A stretch of 64,000 nt of DNA from MTP4 sp052056915 (GCF_052056915.1 NZ_CP195119.1:62001-126000), one strand, 5' to 3'. Numbered from the stretch's first letter, positions 1-8,441 are shown. Numbers and translations are program-made. The notes: generated by a model from the sequence alone, not told the origin.

Positions 1-1043
1 CCGGGGTGCCTGACCTGGCGCTCTACATAGCATCCGGGGCAGTTGTATTCCTCTTCCTTATTGTTGTTAATTATCGCGGGCTTTCCGGCGGAGCAACGCT
101 CGGGTATATCCTTGCCGTACTTGCCCTTGCCCCTCTTATCGTTATTACCCTTGCCCCCTTTGTAACCGGGCACTTTGAAATGAGTAATATCACAGGCGCC
201 TGGCTGCCTCCCGAATGGTCCTGGGACCTTGAGCACATCCTGATCCTGCTCGGGCTCTTCGCAATGGCCCAATGGAGTGCCTGTGCCTGGGAAACCGCAG
301 CAATCTACGGGCCCGAGTATAAGAAACCGAAGTCCGATGTCCCAAAAGCCCTCTTCATCTGCGGTGGGATCTGTCTTGTGACCTTCATCCTGGTCCAGGC
401 AGCATGTACGGGGACCCTTGGAATTGAAGGCATCCTGGCCGAGCCCTTCTCCCCGATGCTCCCGGTTGCCCAGATGACCCTCGGACCCATAGGAGGTGCC
501 ATTGCCATCCTCATGCTGATTGCAGCAATGATCCTGATCATCCAGACTGCCTTCCTTGGAGCCTCAAGGGCAATGTACTCCCTGTCCGATGAAGGAAACC
601 TGCCGAAGTTCTTTGGTAAAATGAACCCTCAAGGGACCCCGGTCAACGCCATGATCGTGATTGCCATCTTCAATCTGGGTCTTATTACCCTGGGAACCCC
701 TGCTGCCATCCTGGCGGCGTCTTCCATCGGATACGTCTTTGCAAACGGGATCAGTCTTTTTGCCTATGTGAAGGCCAAATTGAATCCGGAATTCTCAAGC
801 CTTGAAAGGCCTTTCAAGGCTCCGAAAGGCTGGCAGTACATTGCCATCATCTTCGGGATCTTCAACCTGCCGCTCTGCCTGATCGGTGTGATCTTCCTGA
901 ACAGCCTTGAAGTGGGATGGACTTCAACCATCGTCGGGTTCGTGGTGCTGGCCCTCTATGTGCCGCTCTGGTTCTACTCCCAGAACGAGAATGCAAAGCA
1001 TGCGGTGAAGGAAACAGCAGTCCCGAGCGAATCCGTACTGTAA
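1..1043 (+). CDS. APC-superfamily amino acid permease, 5'-truncated
   Basis: Integral membrane secondary transporter of the amino acid-polyamine-organocation (APC) superfamily. It probably imports amino acids or amines, but the substrate cannot be read from the sequence. The open frame runs into the left edge of the window, so the N-terminal membrane segments are missing; the GTG at 6 is probably internal. About 345 residues remain, with roughly eight hydrophobic helices. The loop with WETAAIYGPEYKKPKSDVPKA and the later GASRAMYSLSDEGNLPKFF resemble the conserved APC cytoplasmic loops. The protein ends in a short hydrophilic tail and TAA. A hairpin with a long T-run follows directly, so this is the last gene of its transcript. 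The family call is firm. Confidence 0.88.
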   Translation, partial: GVPDLALYIASGAVVFLFLIVVNYRGLSGGATLGYILAVLALAPLIVITLAPFVTGHFEMSNITGAWLPPEWSWDLEHILILLGLFAMAQWSACAWETAAIYGPEYKKPKSDVPKALFICGGICLVTFILVQAACTGTLGIEGILAEPFSPMLPVAQMTLGPIGGAIAILMLIAAMILIIQTAFLGASRAMYSLSDEGNLPKFFGKMNPQGTPVNAMIVIAIFNLGLITLGTPAAILAASSIGYVFANGISLFAYVKAKLNPEFSSLERPFKAPKGWQYIAIIFGIFNLPLCLIGVIFLNSLEVGWTSTIVGFVVLALYVPLWFYSQNENAKHAVKETAVPSESVL

Positions 1044-1070
1044 ACAGGGAAAAATAATATATGGAAAAAT

Positions 1071-1145
1071 GCCCGAAGATTCCTGCAGTTGTAAGCACAG
1101 CCGCAATCTCCGGGCTTTTGTTTTTTATTTTTTTCGTTTTTATTC
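1071..1145 (+). terminator. Hairpin plus T-run terminator of the permease gene
   Basis: An imperfect 11-bp stem (1071-1081 with 1105-1115, GCCCGAAGATT against AATCTCCGGGC) is followed at once by a 30-nt T-rich tract. It lies 27 bp after the permease stop codon. This is the usual look of an intrinsic terminator. Confidence 0.7.
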
Positions 1146-1245
1146 TTCAGAGTATATTTTTAGCCCCAGCAGTTTCTCTTTTTAACCCCATCCGAGAGAA
1201 AGGAAGTTAGCCACATCCCTGGGAGTCTGATTCAAAGCTCTTAAA

Positions 1246-1266
1246 TTTTTCAATATGATTGAAAAA
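1246..1266. other. Perfect 9-bp hairpin in a gene-free stretch
   Basis: TTTTTCAAT, loop ATG, ATTGAAAAA. It lies in the 1146-1480 gap, where I see no credible gene. It could be a protein-binding palindrome or a processed terminator; function unknown. Confidence 0.4.
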
Positions 1267-1489
1267 TCTCAGGACATGTGCAAAGCTCATCTTTCAGGGC
1301 CGATATCCAGGGACTCCATGGCAGGGCTGCGCATCTGACCTTTGTAAATGCCACAGATACTTTCAAATTCCGGACTTCATGGAAAAGACTCCACGAGCTA
1401 GGTTAAATATTTTTGTTAACATATAATTGGATAATCCGGAACATTCTGTTTCAGTCCTGCCCCATCAAGGATCTGGACCGGTTCCTGAC

Positions 1490-1876
1490 TTATATAAGTA
1501 AAAAATGGCGAACAAAACGGAATAAAAGGAAGCTTTCGTGTGTGGTTGTTTCCTTTTACACCCGACTAAGGGTTTGTCAGGAAACCGGATCGGTGTCACG
1601 AAGTTTGATGGAGGTTGAAAAATGGCAAACAAAAACGAAATCATTCGGGAACCTTCGTGCCCGAATATCCCCTGAAGCAGAAGGAGAAATTGTTTCTCTT
1701 CCGGAAGGAAAAGAAGCCACCAAAATCTGCCGAAACCATATAAACGAGGATAGCAACCTGTATGAGAGAGGCTGGAAACATGCAGAGAGGGGCAAACGTT
1801 TCCTATCTCATAATGGTAGCTGCCATCCCAATGACAGCATGGGTAAAGACCCCCTGAACCTTCAGGTTCAGGGGGA
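1490..1876 (+). other. Promoter, short ORFs and strong hairpin: leader or degraded gene
   Basis: A TATA-like TTATATAAG (1490-1498) is followed by two similar gene starts: ATGGCGAACAAAACGGAA with a stop after six codons (near 1505), and ATGGCAAACAAAAACGAA at 1622. The second is preceded by a good GGAGGT site and encodes 17 residues. A further 31-codon ORF (1762-1857) has a hydrophobic C-terminal half. Its TGA lies inside the left arm of an 11-bp GC-rich stem with a TTCA loop (1850-1875). Frames change after residue 17, so this may be a frameshifted small gene. The alternative is a leader-peptide or sRNA locus. No homolog is recognised. Confidence 0.35.
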
Positions 1877-1938
1877 CATGCCGTCCGTTTTAGAATATTC
1901 ATTATAACTTTTTTCAACCCGGGTTTCGGTCATTTCGG

Positions 1939-2190
1939 TGACTTTTATAGTTATTCAAGAAACTTTTTTAGTTACTCACATGACTTTTATAGTTACTCGA
2001 AAAACTTTTTTAGTTACTCACATGACTTTTATAGTTATTAGAAAAACTTTTTTAGTTACTCACATGACTTTTATAGTTATTCAAGAAACTTTTTTAGTTA
2101 CTCACATGACTTTTATAGTTATTCAAGAAACTTTTTTGGATATCCATGAGATCTTTATGGTTATTCGTGGAACTTTTATGGATTTGAATC
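1939..2190. repeat. 42-bp tandem repeat built of 21-bp half-units
   Basis: Four near-perfect 42-bp units start at 1939, 1981, 2023 and 2065, then about two diverged ones. Each unit is two related 21-bp halves (acttttatagttattcaaga / aacttttttagttactcaca). Because 21 is a multiple of 3, the array stays open as a 135-codon frame of 7-residue repeats. That frame has no ribosome site and unnatural composition, so I treat it as a non-coding minisatellite. Confidence 0.85.
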
Positions 2191-2237
2191 CAGAACCCTG
2201 GGAAAAAGAGCGAAAAGTAAGGGTGATCCACAGCTGC

Positions 2238-2546
2238 TCATTCCCCCATGCAGAAATACTGCCCTTCAAAGCGGAACTTCCTGTAAAGCTCACAGTCCCG
2301 GCACAGGCAATCGTCCTTCTTTTCAGGGAGCATGTCATCTGTTAGCCTGCTTTTTCCCCTTGCACAGAACATATTTCCGCTTCCCGGGTACGAAGGGCAG
2401 CTGCCGCAGATGCAGGCTTTTGAGTTGTGGTAGGAAAAACAAACTCCGAAATACTTGCCATAGTTTTCAGGTTCTTTTATGGGGTCATTTACAAGGACCC
2501 GGTTTTTCCTTTCATTTCCTTTTTTCCCTTCACTTTCCATTTCCAC
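2238..2546 (-). CDS. DUF2769 family Cys-rich protein
   Basis: Small soluble protein of unknown function, about 102 residues. It has a regular cysteine pattern: CICGSCPSYP near the middle, then CARG, CLCRDCELY and YFC near the end. This pattern matches what I know of DUF2769, a family common in Methanosarcina and likely to bind metal (Zn or an Fe-S cluster; the metal is inference). The N-terminal 20 residues are charged low complexity and may not be translated; no strong ribosome site fixes the start. It is a single gene facing away from the repeat array, between that array and the PAS gene promoter. Confidence 0.7.
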   Translation of the reverse strand: MEMESEGKKGNERKNRVLVNDPIKEPENYGKYFGVCFSYHNSKACICGSCPSYPGSGNMFCARGKSRLTDDMLPEKKDDCLCRDCELYRKFRFEGQYFCMGE

Positions 2547-2714
2547 TCTTTCTTCTATTTCTCTTCCCTTCTAATCTTCCCTTCTAATCTTCCCTTCTAC
2601 TCTTCCTTTTCTCCTTTAATTCCCCTTTGAGCATCACCGGACTCTTTTTTCCGATTCGATTTCTACCCCCGAAACTTTCATTCTCCGGGCTCCGTGCATA
2701 AGGACAGCAATTTA

Positions 2715-2757
2715 TAAGATATCAAAACATATCTTATATTCAGAATATATTATATTT
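2715..2757 (+). promoter_or_regulatory. Promoter with palindrome before the PAS gene
   Basis: A perfect 8-bp inverted repeat, TAAGATAT-caaaac-ATATCTTA (2715-2736), is followed by an AT-rich TATA-like stretch (2745-2757). This lies 70-110 bp before the PAS gene start. The dyad looks like an operator. Confidence 0.5.
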
Positions 2758-2827
2758 ACCTGGGAGTTTCACGGGCAAATTGCCCGGAACTACCAAAAAA
2801 GGGTTCTTGAGAGTGAGAGGAGTTACA

Positions 2828-3703
2828 ATGGGATTCAATCATTTAGCTGAAAGTGATGAAGAGGCTCTGGATGAGGCACTGGATAGGCAAAAAGTCCTGG
2901 AAACCGTGATCAACAACAGCCCTGTGATGGTTTTCCTGTGGACCGCGGAAGAAAACTGGCCTGCGGAATATGTCTCTGAAAACGTCAGCCTGCTGGGGTA
3001 CAGCGCAGAAGATTTCCTTACCGGCAGGATCGTATATGGCAACATCGTGCATTCCGAGGATCTGGAGAAGGTCCGATCGGGGCTCAACAGGTGCTGTGCA
3101 CTGGGAAAAGATATTTTTGTCCAGCGCTACAGGGTGCTCACCGGTAAGGGAAAAGTGCGCTGGGTAGAAGAAAAAACCTTTATACAGCGTGATGACCTGG
3201 GGGAAGTAACCCACTTTCAGGGAATAGTCCGGGACATTACCGAAGAAATTGAAAAAGAAAGGGCCCTGAGGGATGCCCTGGAAAGCCAGAAAGCCCTCAT
3301 GGAAAAACAAAAAGCCTTGCTAGACCGGGAAAAAGCCCTGGAGACCGTGATTAACAACAGCCCCATGGTTGTATTCCTGTGGAAAGCCGATAAGTACTGG
3401 CCAACGCTCTATGTGTCCGAAAACATCCGGCAGTTTGGGTATTCTCCCGAAGACTTCATCTCCGGCAGGGTCCTCTACGGAAAGATCGTCCACCCTGATG
3501 ACCTGCTCCAGGTGGAACTCGAACTTGACGAGAACTGCAAGGAAGGCGGAAAAATGTTCAACCGTGAATACCGTATCCTTACGAAGTCCGGGGAAGTGCG
3601 CTGGGTGGAAGAAACGACCTTTATCCAGAGGGACGAAGAGGGAGCTGCAACCCATTTCCAGGGAATTATCGAAGACGTCACGGAAAAATACGAAAAGGCC
3701 TGA
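2828..3703 (+). CDS. Tandem PAS-domain sensory protein without output domain
   Basis: Cytoplasmic signalling protein of 291 residues made of two PAS/PAC units joined by a helical linker rich in Glu, Lys and Ala. Each unit starts with LETVINNSP and has the PAS core (VSENVSLLGYSAEDFL / VSENIRQFGYSPEDFI). Each ends in a PAC segment (RYRVLTGKGKVRWVEE..., then HFQGI..DVTE). The two units are about half identical and arose by duplication. There is no kinase, HTH or GGDEF domain, so it must act through a partner or be a pure binding protein. The ATG at 2828 has GAGAGGAG just upstream and is preferred over the start 16 codons earlier. No membrane segment. Confidence 0.85.
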   Translation: MGFNHLAESDEEALDEALDRQKVLETVINNSPVMVFLWTAEENWPAEYVSENVSLLGYSAEDFLTGRIVYGNIVHSEDLEKVRSGLNRCCALGKDIFVQRYRVLTGKGKVRWVEEKTFIQRDDLGEVTHFQGIVRDITEEIEKERALRDALESQKALMEKQKALLDREKALETVINNSPMVVFLWKADKYWPTLYVSENIRQFGYSPEDFISGRVLYGKIVHPDDLLQVELELDENCKEGGKMFNREYRILTKSGEVRWVEETTFIQRDEEGAATHFQGIIEDVTEKYEKA

Positions 3704-3777
3704 AAAAAATCATGGGGTGCCGAAATTCCGGAGGAGCCTGAAAGCACCTGGCAGGCACCTGACTTTTAAAACGGATT

Positions 3778-5661
3778 TTAACTTATTTTATCTAGGAACC
3801 GTGCAGCTACCTGCAGGAGTTTTTTTCTCTTTTCCCCTGACATTTTATCCCAGGTCCCGACCAGCACGGCTGTCCTGTAGTTTTTAAGGAAAAACTCCCG
3901 GTTTTTATCGATAAAGCTCCAGAAAAGGGCGTCCCAGACCTCGCACCACTCCCCTTTTTCATAATCCCCCATCTTAAGGAGGTAGTTTGAGCCCGAGATG
4001 TAAGGTTTCGTGGCAAAGCTCCCACCGTCCGCAAACTGGCTCATGCCGTAGACGTTCGGGACCATCACCCAGTCCGCGGAGTCCACGAAGAGTTCCATGA
4101 ACCAGCGGTAGACTTCGGCAGGGTGGATTTCACAGAGCAGCATGAAGTTCCCGAGCACCATCAGCCGCTGGATATGGTGGGCATACCCGTATTCCAGGAC
4201 CTGCCGGATTGTCCGGTCAACAGGTTCGATCCCCAGATCCCCCCGGTACCAGCGCCCGTCCAGTTTCCTTTCGTGCCCGAAGAAGTTTCCCTCAATCTCC
4301 GAGCAGCGGTGCATCCCCCGCATGAACTCCCTCCAGCCAATCACCTGGCGCACAAAACCTTCCAGGCTTGAAAACGGAAAATATTCTTTCTCACTTTCTT
4401 TTAGTTTTTCTTCTTCTTTCCCAACCTTTCTGACTTTTCCTTCCTCGCCCCCTTTCTCTTCCTCTCTTTCTTTCCCTCTATCTTCTTCTTCTTCTTCTTC
4501 TTCTTCTTTCCCAACCTTTCTGAATATTTCATCTGCTGCTGTGCTCCTTTCGTAAGTTTCGATAGCCTTTTCAACCACCTCTCCGGGGGTCAGGAGCCCG
4601 AAGTTAAGCAGGGGTGAAAGTACGGAATGAAAAAGGAAAGGTTCCCCTTCTGCAAGGGCGTCCTCATAAGGCCCAAAATACCTGAAACGCTCCTTGAGAA
4701 AGGTGTCCAGCCAGGCAAGGGCTGCTTTTCTTGTCGTGGGCAGGTAAAAATTCTCAGTCCTCCCGGGGTGGTCCGGAAAGAGGGTGTCTACAAGGGCTAT
4801 TACTTCTTCCGTATTCCCGGTTCGAGGGGCAGCCTGAAGTTTCGGGACTTCCAGTCTCCGGGGAAGAGGTTTTCGATTTTCCCGGTCAAGGTTCCATTTG
4901 CCACCAACAGGAAGCCCGTCTTCTGTCAGCAGGACACCAAGGCGTTTTCTCTGCCAGATGTAAAAGTCGTTAAAGCGGAGCTTTTTCCTCTCCCCTTTAT
5001 AAGCCCTGAAAGTCTCCACAGGGGTTAGGAAACCGGGAGAGTCCACCATTTCAAGCTCAACCCCGTTCCGGGCACAGAAATTAAGGATGCTTTCCCTGAA
5101 AAAAGAGTCCTCGAGCGTATAGGTAACGATCTTTCCAATCCCGTACTTTTCCAGGACATCTTTCAGTTTTGTCTCGTAAGTCAGGTTTTTGGCTTTTTGC
5201 AGGGAACCGACTACGGCATGAGCCAGTTTGCGTTTGCCCGGGTTTGCTGAGGGGATAAAGTTTTCCGAAGTGACCGGGTTTTCCGACTCTTTGAAGTTTT
5301 CACCGGACCCGGGTTCTTTTATTCCGGGAAGCGGATAGTACAGCACATCATATTTTTCGGCCAGCCAGTCGCGGTATGAACGCATTGCCGAAAGTACGAA
5401 AACCAGTTTATGTTTGTGAAAAGCGTAGCGTGTGCAGAGTCCCGGGTCTTCGGCCATGAAAAAAAGGGTTTTTTCATCGGGTTTCAACCGTTCGGTGGAT
5501 GGGAAAAGGCAGTTTCCGGGAACCAGGGCAAGCCTGTCGTAGCTGTGTACCCCTTTTCCCTGTCCCGCAAAAGTTTCTTCCCCATTCATCTCCTCGCATC
5601 TTTCAAAAGCCATACCTTTCCCCAAACCCATATACCTGCAAAACCATCTCTCCAAACCCAT
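3778..5661 (-). CDS. Cryptochrome/photolyase-related protein (DPRP family)
   Basis: Flavoprotein of the deoxyribodipyrimidine-photolyase-related family (prokaryotic (6-4) photolyase / CryB group), which repairs UV photoproducts in DNA or senses light. The C-terminal catalytic part has the family landmarks: GWREFMRGM, the DLGIEPVD region, YAHHIQRLMVLGNFMLL, NVYGMSQFADGG, and SGSNYLLKM. In the group members with a 4Fe-4S cluster a CxxC...C stretch follows; here the shorter DYEKGEWCEVWDALFW is found, so the usual cluster ligands seem to be missing. An acidic Glu/Lys insert of about 45 residues is coded by a CTT microsatellite. The first 25 residues look like untranslated sequence; the true start may be MAFER or MNGEE. 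Confidence 0.8.
   Translation of the reverse strand: MGLERWFCRYMGLGKGMAFERCEEMNGEETFAGQGKGVHSYDRLALVPGNCLFPSTERLKPDEKTLFFMAEDPGLCTRYAFHKHKLVFVLSAMRSYRDWLAEKYDVLYYPLPGIKEPGSGENFKESENPVTSENFIPSANPGKRKLAHAVVGSLQKAKNLTYETKLKDVLEKYGIGKIVTYTLEDSFFRESILNFCARNGVELEMVDSPGFLTPVETFRAYKGERKKLRFNDFYIWQRKRLGVLLTEDGLPVGGKWNLDRENRKPLPRRLEVPKLQAAPRTGNTEEVIALVDTLFPDHPGRTENFYLPTTRKAALAWLDTFLKERFRYFGPYEDALAEGEPFLFHSVLSPLLNFGLLTPGEVVEKAIETYERSTAADEIFRKVGKEEEEEEEEDRGKEREEEKGGEEGKVRKVGKEEEKLKESEKEYFPFSSLEGFVRQVIGWREFMRGMHRCSEIEGNFFGHERKLDGRWYRGDLGIEPVDRTIRQVLEYGYAHHIQRLMVLGNFMLLCEIHPAEVYRWFMELFVDSADWVMVPNVYGMSQFADGGSFATKPYISGSNYLLKMGDYEKGEWCEVWDALFWSFIDKNREFFLKNYRTAVLVGTWDKMSGEKRKKLLQVAARFLDKIS
4411..4523. repeat. 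Coding microsatellite and direct repeat in the photolyase gene
   Basis: A run of (CTT) triplets (about 4483-4508) lies next to two copies of a 23-bp sequence ending in cccaacctttctga, at 4411-4433 and 4501-4523. On the coding strand this gives poly-Glu flanked by two VGKEEE segments. It looks like replication slippage and should vary between strains. Confidence 0.75.
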
Positions 5662-5897
5662 GTATCGGTTTCTGAACCCTTACTGCTTGTTTAATTCCAG
5701 GTCCCGGAGTTCGTGTTATCCTGGAAGGTGTGCATTCAGTGTGAAATAATAGTAATTGTTGATACTGTTAATAAGGTTTGGCACTTCCTTAACAATTAAC
5801 TATTTATGCGTGAGAATATACATGAGTAACTTACAGATATAATTTTAATTGTGTCTGTCTTTGCTCCATATTTCCCTTTGGGGGGAGGAGTAGGTAT

Positions 5898-5918
5898 GAG
5901 TATGGAAATCCCATACTC
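5898..5918. other. 8-bp hairpin in the 5662-6116 gap
   Basis: GAGTATGG, loop aaatc, CCATACTC. The 455-bp gap between the photolyase gene and the HExxH gene holds no credible ORF. It carries AT-rich promoter-like DNA near 5750-5860 and this hairpin; nothing else is seen. Confidence 0.35.
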
Positions 5919-6116
5919 CAAATAACTGACGAAAGTGTAAACCGGAAACAGGAATTGCTGGGGAACTGAATGGAAAACCGGCATGATCTAATCCGGAAAT
6001 AGCTGCAAACCCGGGGTTTTGTGGGGTACGGTTCCGAATCCTGTATTCTAAAACCGTATCCTGCAGAACCTGTATTTGGGAATAATAGAGTTTATAGGGC
6101 GAGGTTCCGGAAGTGT

Positions 6117-7067
6117 TCAGGGCCCGGAAAGACTGCTCTTTTTATGTCCTCCTGAATGGAGGACCCAGTAGTAGCATTTTCCCTGCCTGGTTTTAGGGGT
6201 GATTTTTCCTTTTATTTTTATGGGGCCTCTGGTCTTTATGTTTCCCGCGGAGTCCCTGGGGACCTCAAACTCCATGTTGCTTATACCGCAGCCCGGGGGG
6301 ACGTAGTACATCAGGGTAATGTCCCCTTTGCCAATAAATTCCGAGACATCTCCCAGAACAAATTCGAATTCGCTTCCATTTTCGGATTTTGTTTTTATCC
6401 TTTTTACCGTGAGCTGGTATCCCTTTTCAACGGCTGATTTTTTCATGAAATCCGATTGAAAGTCATAGATGACCCTGTGCTCCAGGTCCACGGGGGTAAA
6501 ATCAAAATCGTGCCTGCAAACTTTTTCCTGCCAGGAGAGGCTTTCCTGCATGGCATCAATCAGGAGCTGGCCGTGCAGCAGTTCATGGTAGAGCAGGCCT
6601 TCGTTTTCTATTTTCCCGAAATCGTCTCTTTCTTTTTCCCTCAGTTCCTCAGGGTTGAGCATGAGGTAGTTTGTAAATTTCAGCGTTTTAACTCCCTTCT
6701 TTATCCCAATCTCACAGCTGTTCCACGAATAAGCCCCAAGGCTTCCCTCTTCCAATTTCCCTGACTGGCTCTCATCCCAGCTGATTAACAGGGTCCTTAT
6801 AAGGATCCTGACTTTTTCCACCTGACTTTCCTGAAAAACAGTGCAGTTGATTTCTTTCCTGAAAGGTTCCGTTGAGAGACTTTTAACTACATCGTGTATG
6901 GAATGGGGAAGCATTTCTTTTTCCGAGGCTTTTATCAGGCGCTCGGCAATCGCAAGGAAAAGTTCCTTCTCTTCTTCGGTGGGTCTCTGCGGATTTTCAA
7001 TTTCCCCTGAGACCAGAGAAACGGGTAAACGAGTGGAAACTAAGGCAGACCCTCCCCAAATATGCAC
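6117..7067 (-). CDS. Uncharacterised protein with HExxH metalloprotease-like motif
   Basis: Soluble protein of about 316 residues that I do not recognise as a named family. The clearest feature is YHELLHGQLLIDAM at residues 160-173, an HExxH zinc-site motif in a predicted helix, as in zincin peptidases. A third ligand is not obvious; His186 (RHDF) and the DLEHRV segment follow it. The C-terminal third (MYYVPPGCGISNMEFEVPRD...IKIKGKITPK) looks like a beta-rich domain. No signal peptide is seen at the annotated GTG. A GGGGAGGG stretch a little inside suggests that translation starts later. TATA-like sequence lies at 7079-7090. A peptidase function is inference. Confidence 0.6.
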   Translation of the reverse strand: MHIWGGSALVSTRLPVSLVSGEIENPQRPTEEEKELFLAIAERLIKASEKEMLPHSIHDVVKSLSTEPFRKEINCTVFQESQVEKVRILIRTLLISWDESQSGKLEEGSLGAYSWNSCEIGIKKGVKTLKFTNYLMLNPEELREKERDDFGKIENEGLLYHELLHGQLLIDAMQESLSWQEKVCRHDFDFTPVDLEHRVIYDFQSDFMKKSAVEKGYQLTVKRIKTKSENGSEFEFVLGDVSEFIGKGDITLMYYVPPGCGISNMEFEVPRDSAGNIKTRGPIKIKGKITPKTRQGKCYYWVLHSGGHKKSSLSGP

Positions 7068-7286
7068 AATATTTATTCTGTATAATATATAACATATGGT
7101 CTAAATATATGCATTTTGAAATAGAGTTCCTGAATAAAGATTTTCCGGGAGGAAAAACTGCGCAAAGCTACTCGAAAATCATAAACACACAACATATATA
7201 ATAGGAAAATAAATATATTAAGAATTAATCTGTATAATATTATATATGCTCAACTATTAATTGTTATGCACTTAGTTAATATGAAT

Positions 7287-7360
7287 CGGTTAATGTGCAT
7301 TTTTTACTGTGCGCCGGTTAATGTGCATTAGTAAGCAACACGCATTTAACCATCAACACC
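7287..7360 (+). promoter_or_regulatory. Repeated CGGTTAATGTGCATT motifs before the FilR1 regulator
   Basis: A 15-bp motif occurs twice as exact direct repeats (7287-7301 and 7315-7329). A related motif in inverted sense (ACGCATTTAACC, near 7339-7350) follows, and another atgcac half lies at 7266. The 7068-7435 gap is otherwise AT-rich promoter DNA between divergent genes. These look like regulator binding sites, perhaps for autoregulation of the downstream wHTH gene. Confidence 0.45.
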
Positions 7361-7435
7361 CGATTAATGAATAAAAACTGTCACGCACTACAAACGCCGC
7401 CCACAAAAATATCCCGTAACCCTTTCCCACGGTGC

Positions 7436-8263
7436 ATGCTTATGGTAAACCCACTGGTCGATCTGCTCTTCCTTTCCGAGAAACGAAAGAATATACTCCT
7501 TCTTTTAATGGAAGGCCCAAAAAACATCGAAACGATAAGGGAAATCCTCAAAGCCAATGCCACTTCGGTCCAGCCCCAGCTAAAAAAGCTCAAGGAACAG
7601 CACCTGGTTACCCAGGAAGAAGACCTCTACGTACTTACCGATATCGGAAGGATCGTTGTGGAAAAAATGAAACCTTTGCTGGACACCCTTGACCTGCTGG
7701 AAGAAAACGTAGACTACTGGGCTAACAGGGATATGGCAACAATTCCTCAGGAGCTCCTGCGCAGGATCAATGAACTTGGGCAATGCACCACGACTGAGCC
7801 CGATATTGACCGCATGTTTGAGTTGATCCCCCTATTAGTAGAAAACATGAAAAAGGCTAAAAGGTTAAGAGCGCTGCTTTCTTACTTCCATCCCCTCTTT
7901 CCTTCTCATTACCTTGACCTGGCTCGGAAAGGAATCAGAGTATCCCTTCTTATTCCCGAACCGATCTTGAGAAGGTGGGTTGAAGATTACAGGGTGGAAA
8001 CGGAAGAATTACTTAGCCTTGAAAATGCCGAACTTTTTACCTTTAAGGAAAATGCTAAGGTCCCCTCACTCATGGTAGCAGACAATTTCATGGCAATAGC
8101 TCTCTTCCCCAAATCAGCGGTTTTTGACCGGAAATACTTGATGAGTTTCGAGCCCGCTGCCCGCGTATGGGGAGATGAATATATTGATCACTTTCAGAAA
8201 CTGGCAACCCGAATAGAAAAGCTCGAAAATTCTGAAGAACCGCCAGAGCAGGAAGCTGTCTGA
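7436..8263 (+). CDS. FilR1-type (DUF1724) winged-helix transcriptional regulator
   Basis: Archaeal DNA-binding regulator of about 275 residues. The N-terminal ArsR-like winged helix covers residues 1-80 (LFLSEKRKNILLLLMEGPK..., recognition-helix region NATSVQPQLKKLKEQHLV, wing TDIGRIVVEKM). The C-terminal FilR1/DUF1724 domain (LLSYFHPLFPSHYLDLARKGIRVSLLIPEPIL..., LMVADNFMAIALFPKSAVFD) is thought to sense a ligand. In Methanosarcina this family includes regulators of methylotrophic methyltransferase genes, but the target here is unknown. The ATG at 7436 is chosen because family members begin close to the LLFLSEKRKN motif; the ORF is open 23 codons further up. A second member lies at 43826. Confidence 0.85.
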   Translation: MLMVNPLVDLLFLSEKRKNILLLLMEGPKNIETIREILKANATSVQPQLKKLKEQHLVTQEEDLYVLTDIGRIVVEKMKPLLDTLDLLEENVDYWANRDMATIPQELLRRINELGQCTTTEPDIDRMFELIPLLVENMKKAKRLRALLSYFHPLFPSHYLDLARKGIRVSLLIPEPILRRWVEDYRVETEELLSLENAELFTFKENAKVPSLMVADNFMAIALFPKSAVFDRKYLMSFEPAARVWGDEYIDHFQKLATRIEKLENSEEPPEQEAV

Positions 8264-8266
8264 GCC

Positions 8267-8346
8267 AGAACCAATCTAACAGAGAACCAATCTAACAGAG
8301 AACCAATCTAACAGAGAACCAATCTAACAGAGAACCAATCTAACAG
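8267..8346. repeat. Five exact 16-bp tandem repeats
   Basis: Unit agaaccaatctaacag, five identical copies, starting 3 bp after the regulator stop codon. The perfect identity indicates recent slippage. Confidence 0.95.
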
Positions 8347-8441
8347 GACTTGCAGGTGAGCGATCTCCGTATTGCTCAGTTCCCTGTTTTGCAGGACCTG
8401 TTGTGACTTTTTTATTCGATTAAGGCTCTTGAGCTTTCATC

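Noticed and set aside
1938..2345. 135-codon plus-strand ORF of TFIVIQE/TFLVTHM heptads
   Set aside because: It exists only because the tandem unit is 42 bp; no ribosome site, no natural protein composition, and its 3' part overlaps the DUF2769 gene on the other strand.
4123..4555. Plus-strand ORFs inside the photolyase gene, with a ggttcgatcccc tRNA-like motif
   Set aside because: Shadow frames of a GC-rich gene; no cloverleaf can be folded around the motif, so no tRNA.
5796..5984. 62-codon minus-strand ORF after the photolyase gene
   Set aside because: Crosses a hairpin, no ribosome site, no recognisable sequence features.
7266..8346. CRISPR-like short repeats around the FilR1 regulator (and other arrays at 19187, 21054)
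   Set aside because: Units are directly tandem with no unique spacers, and no cas genes are present.
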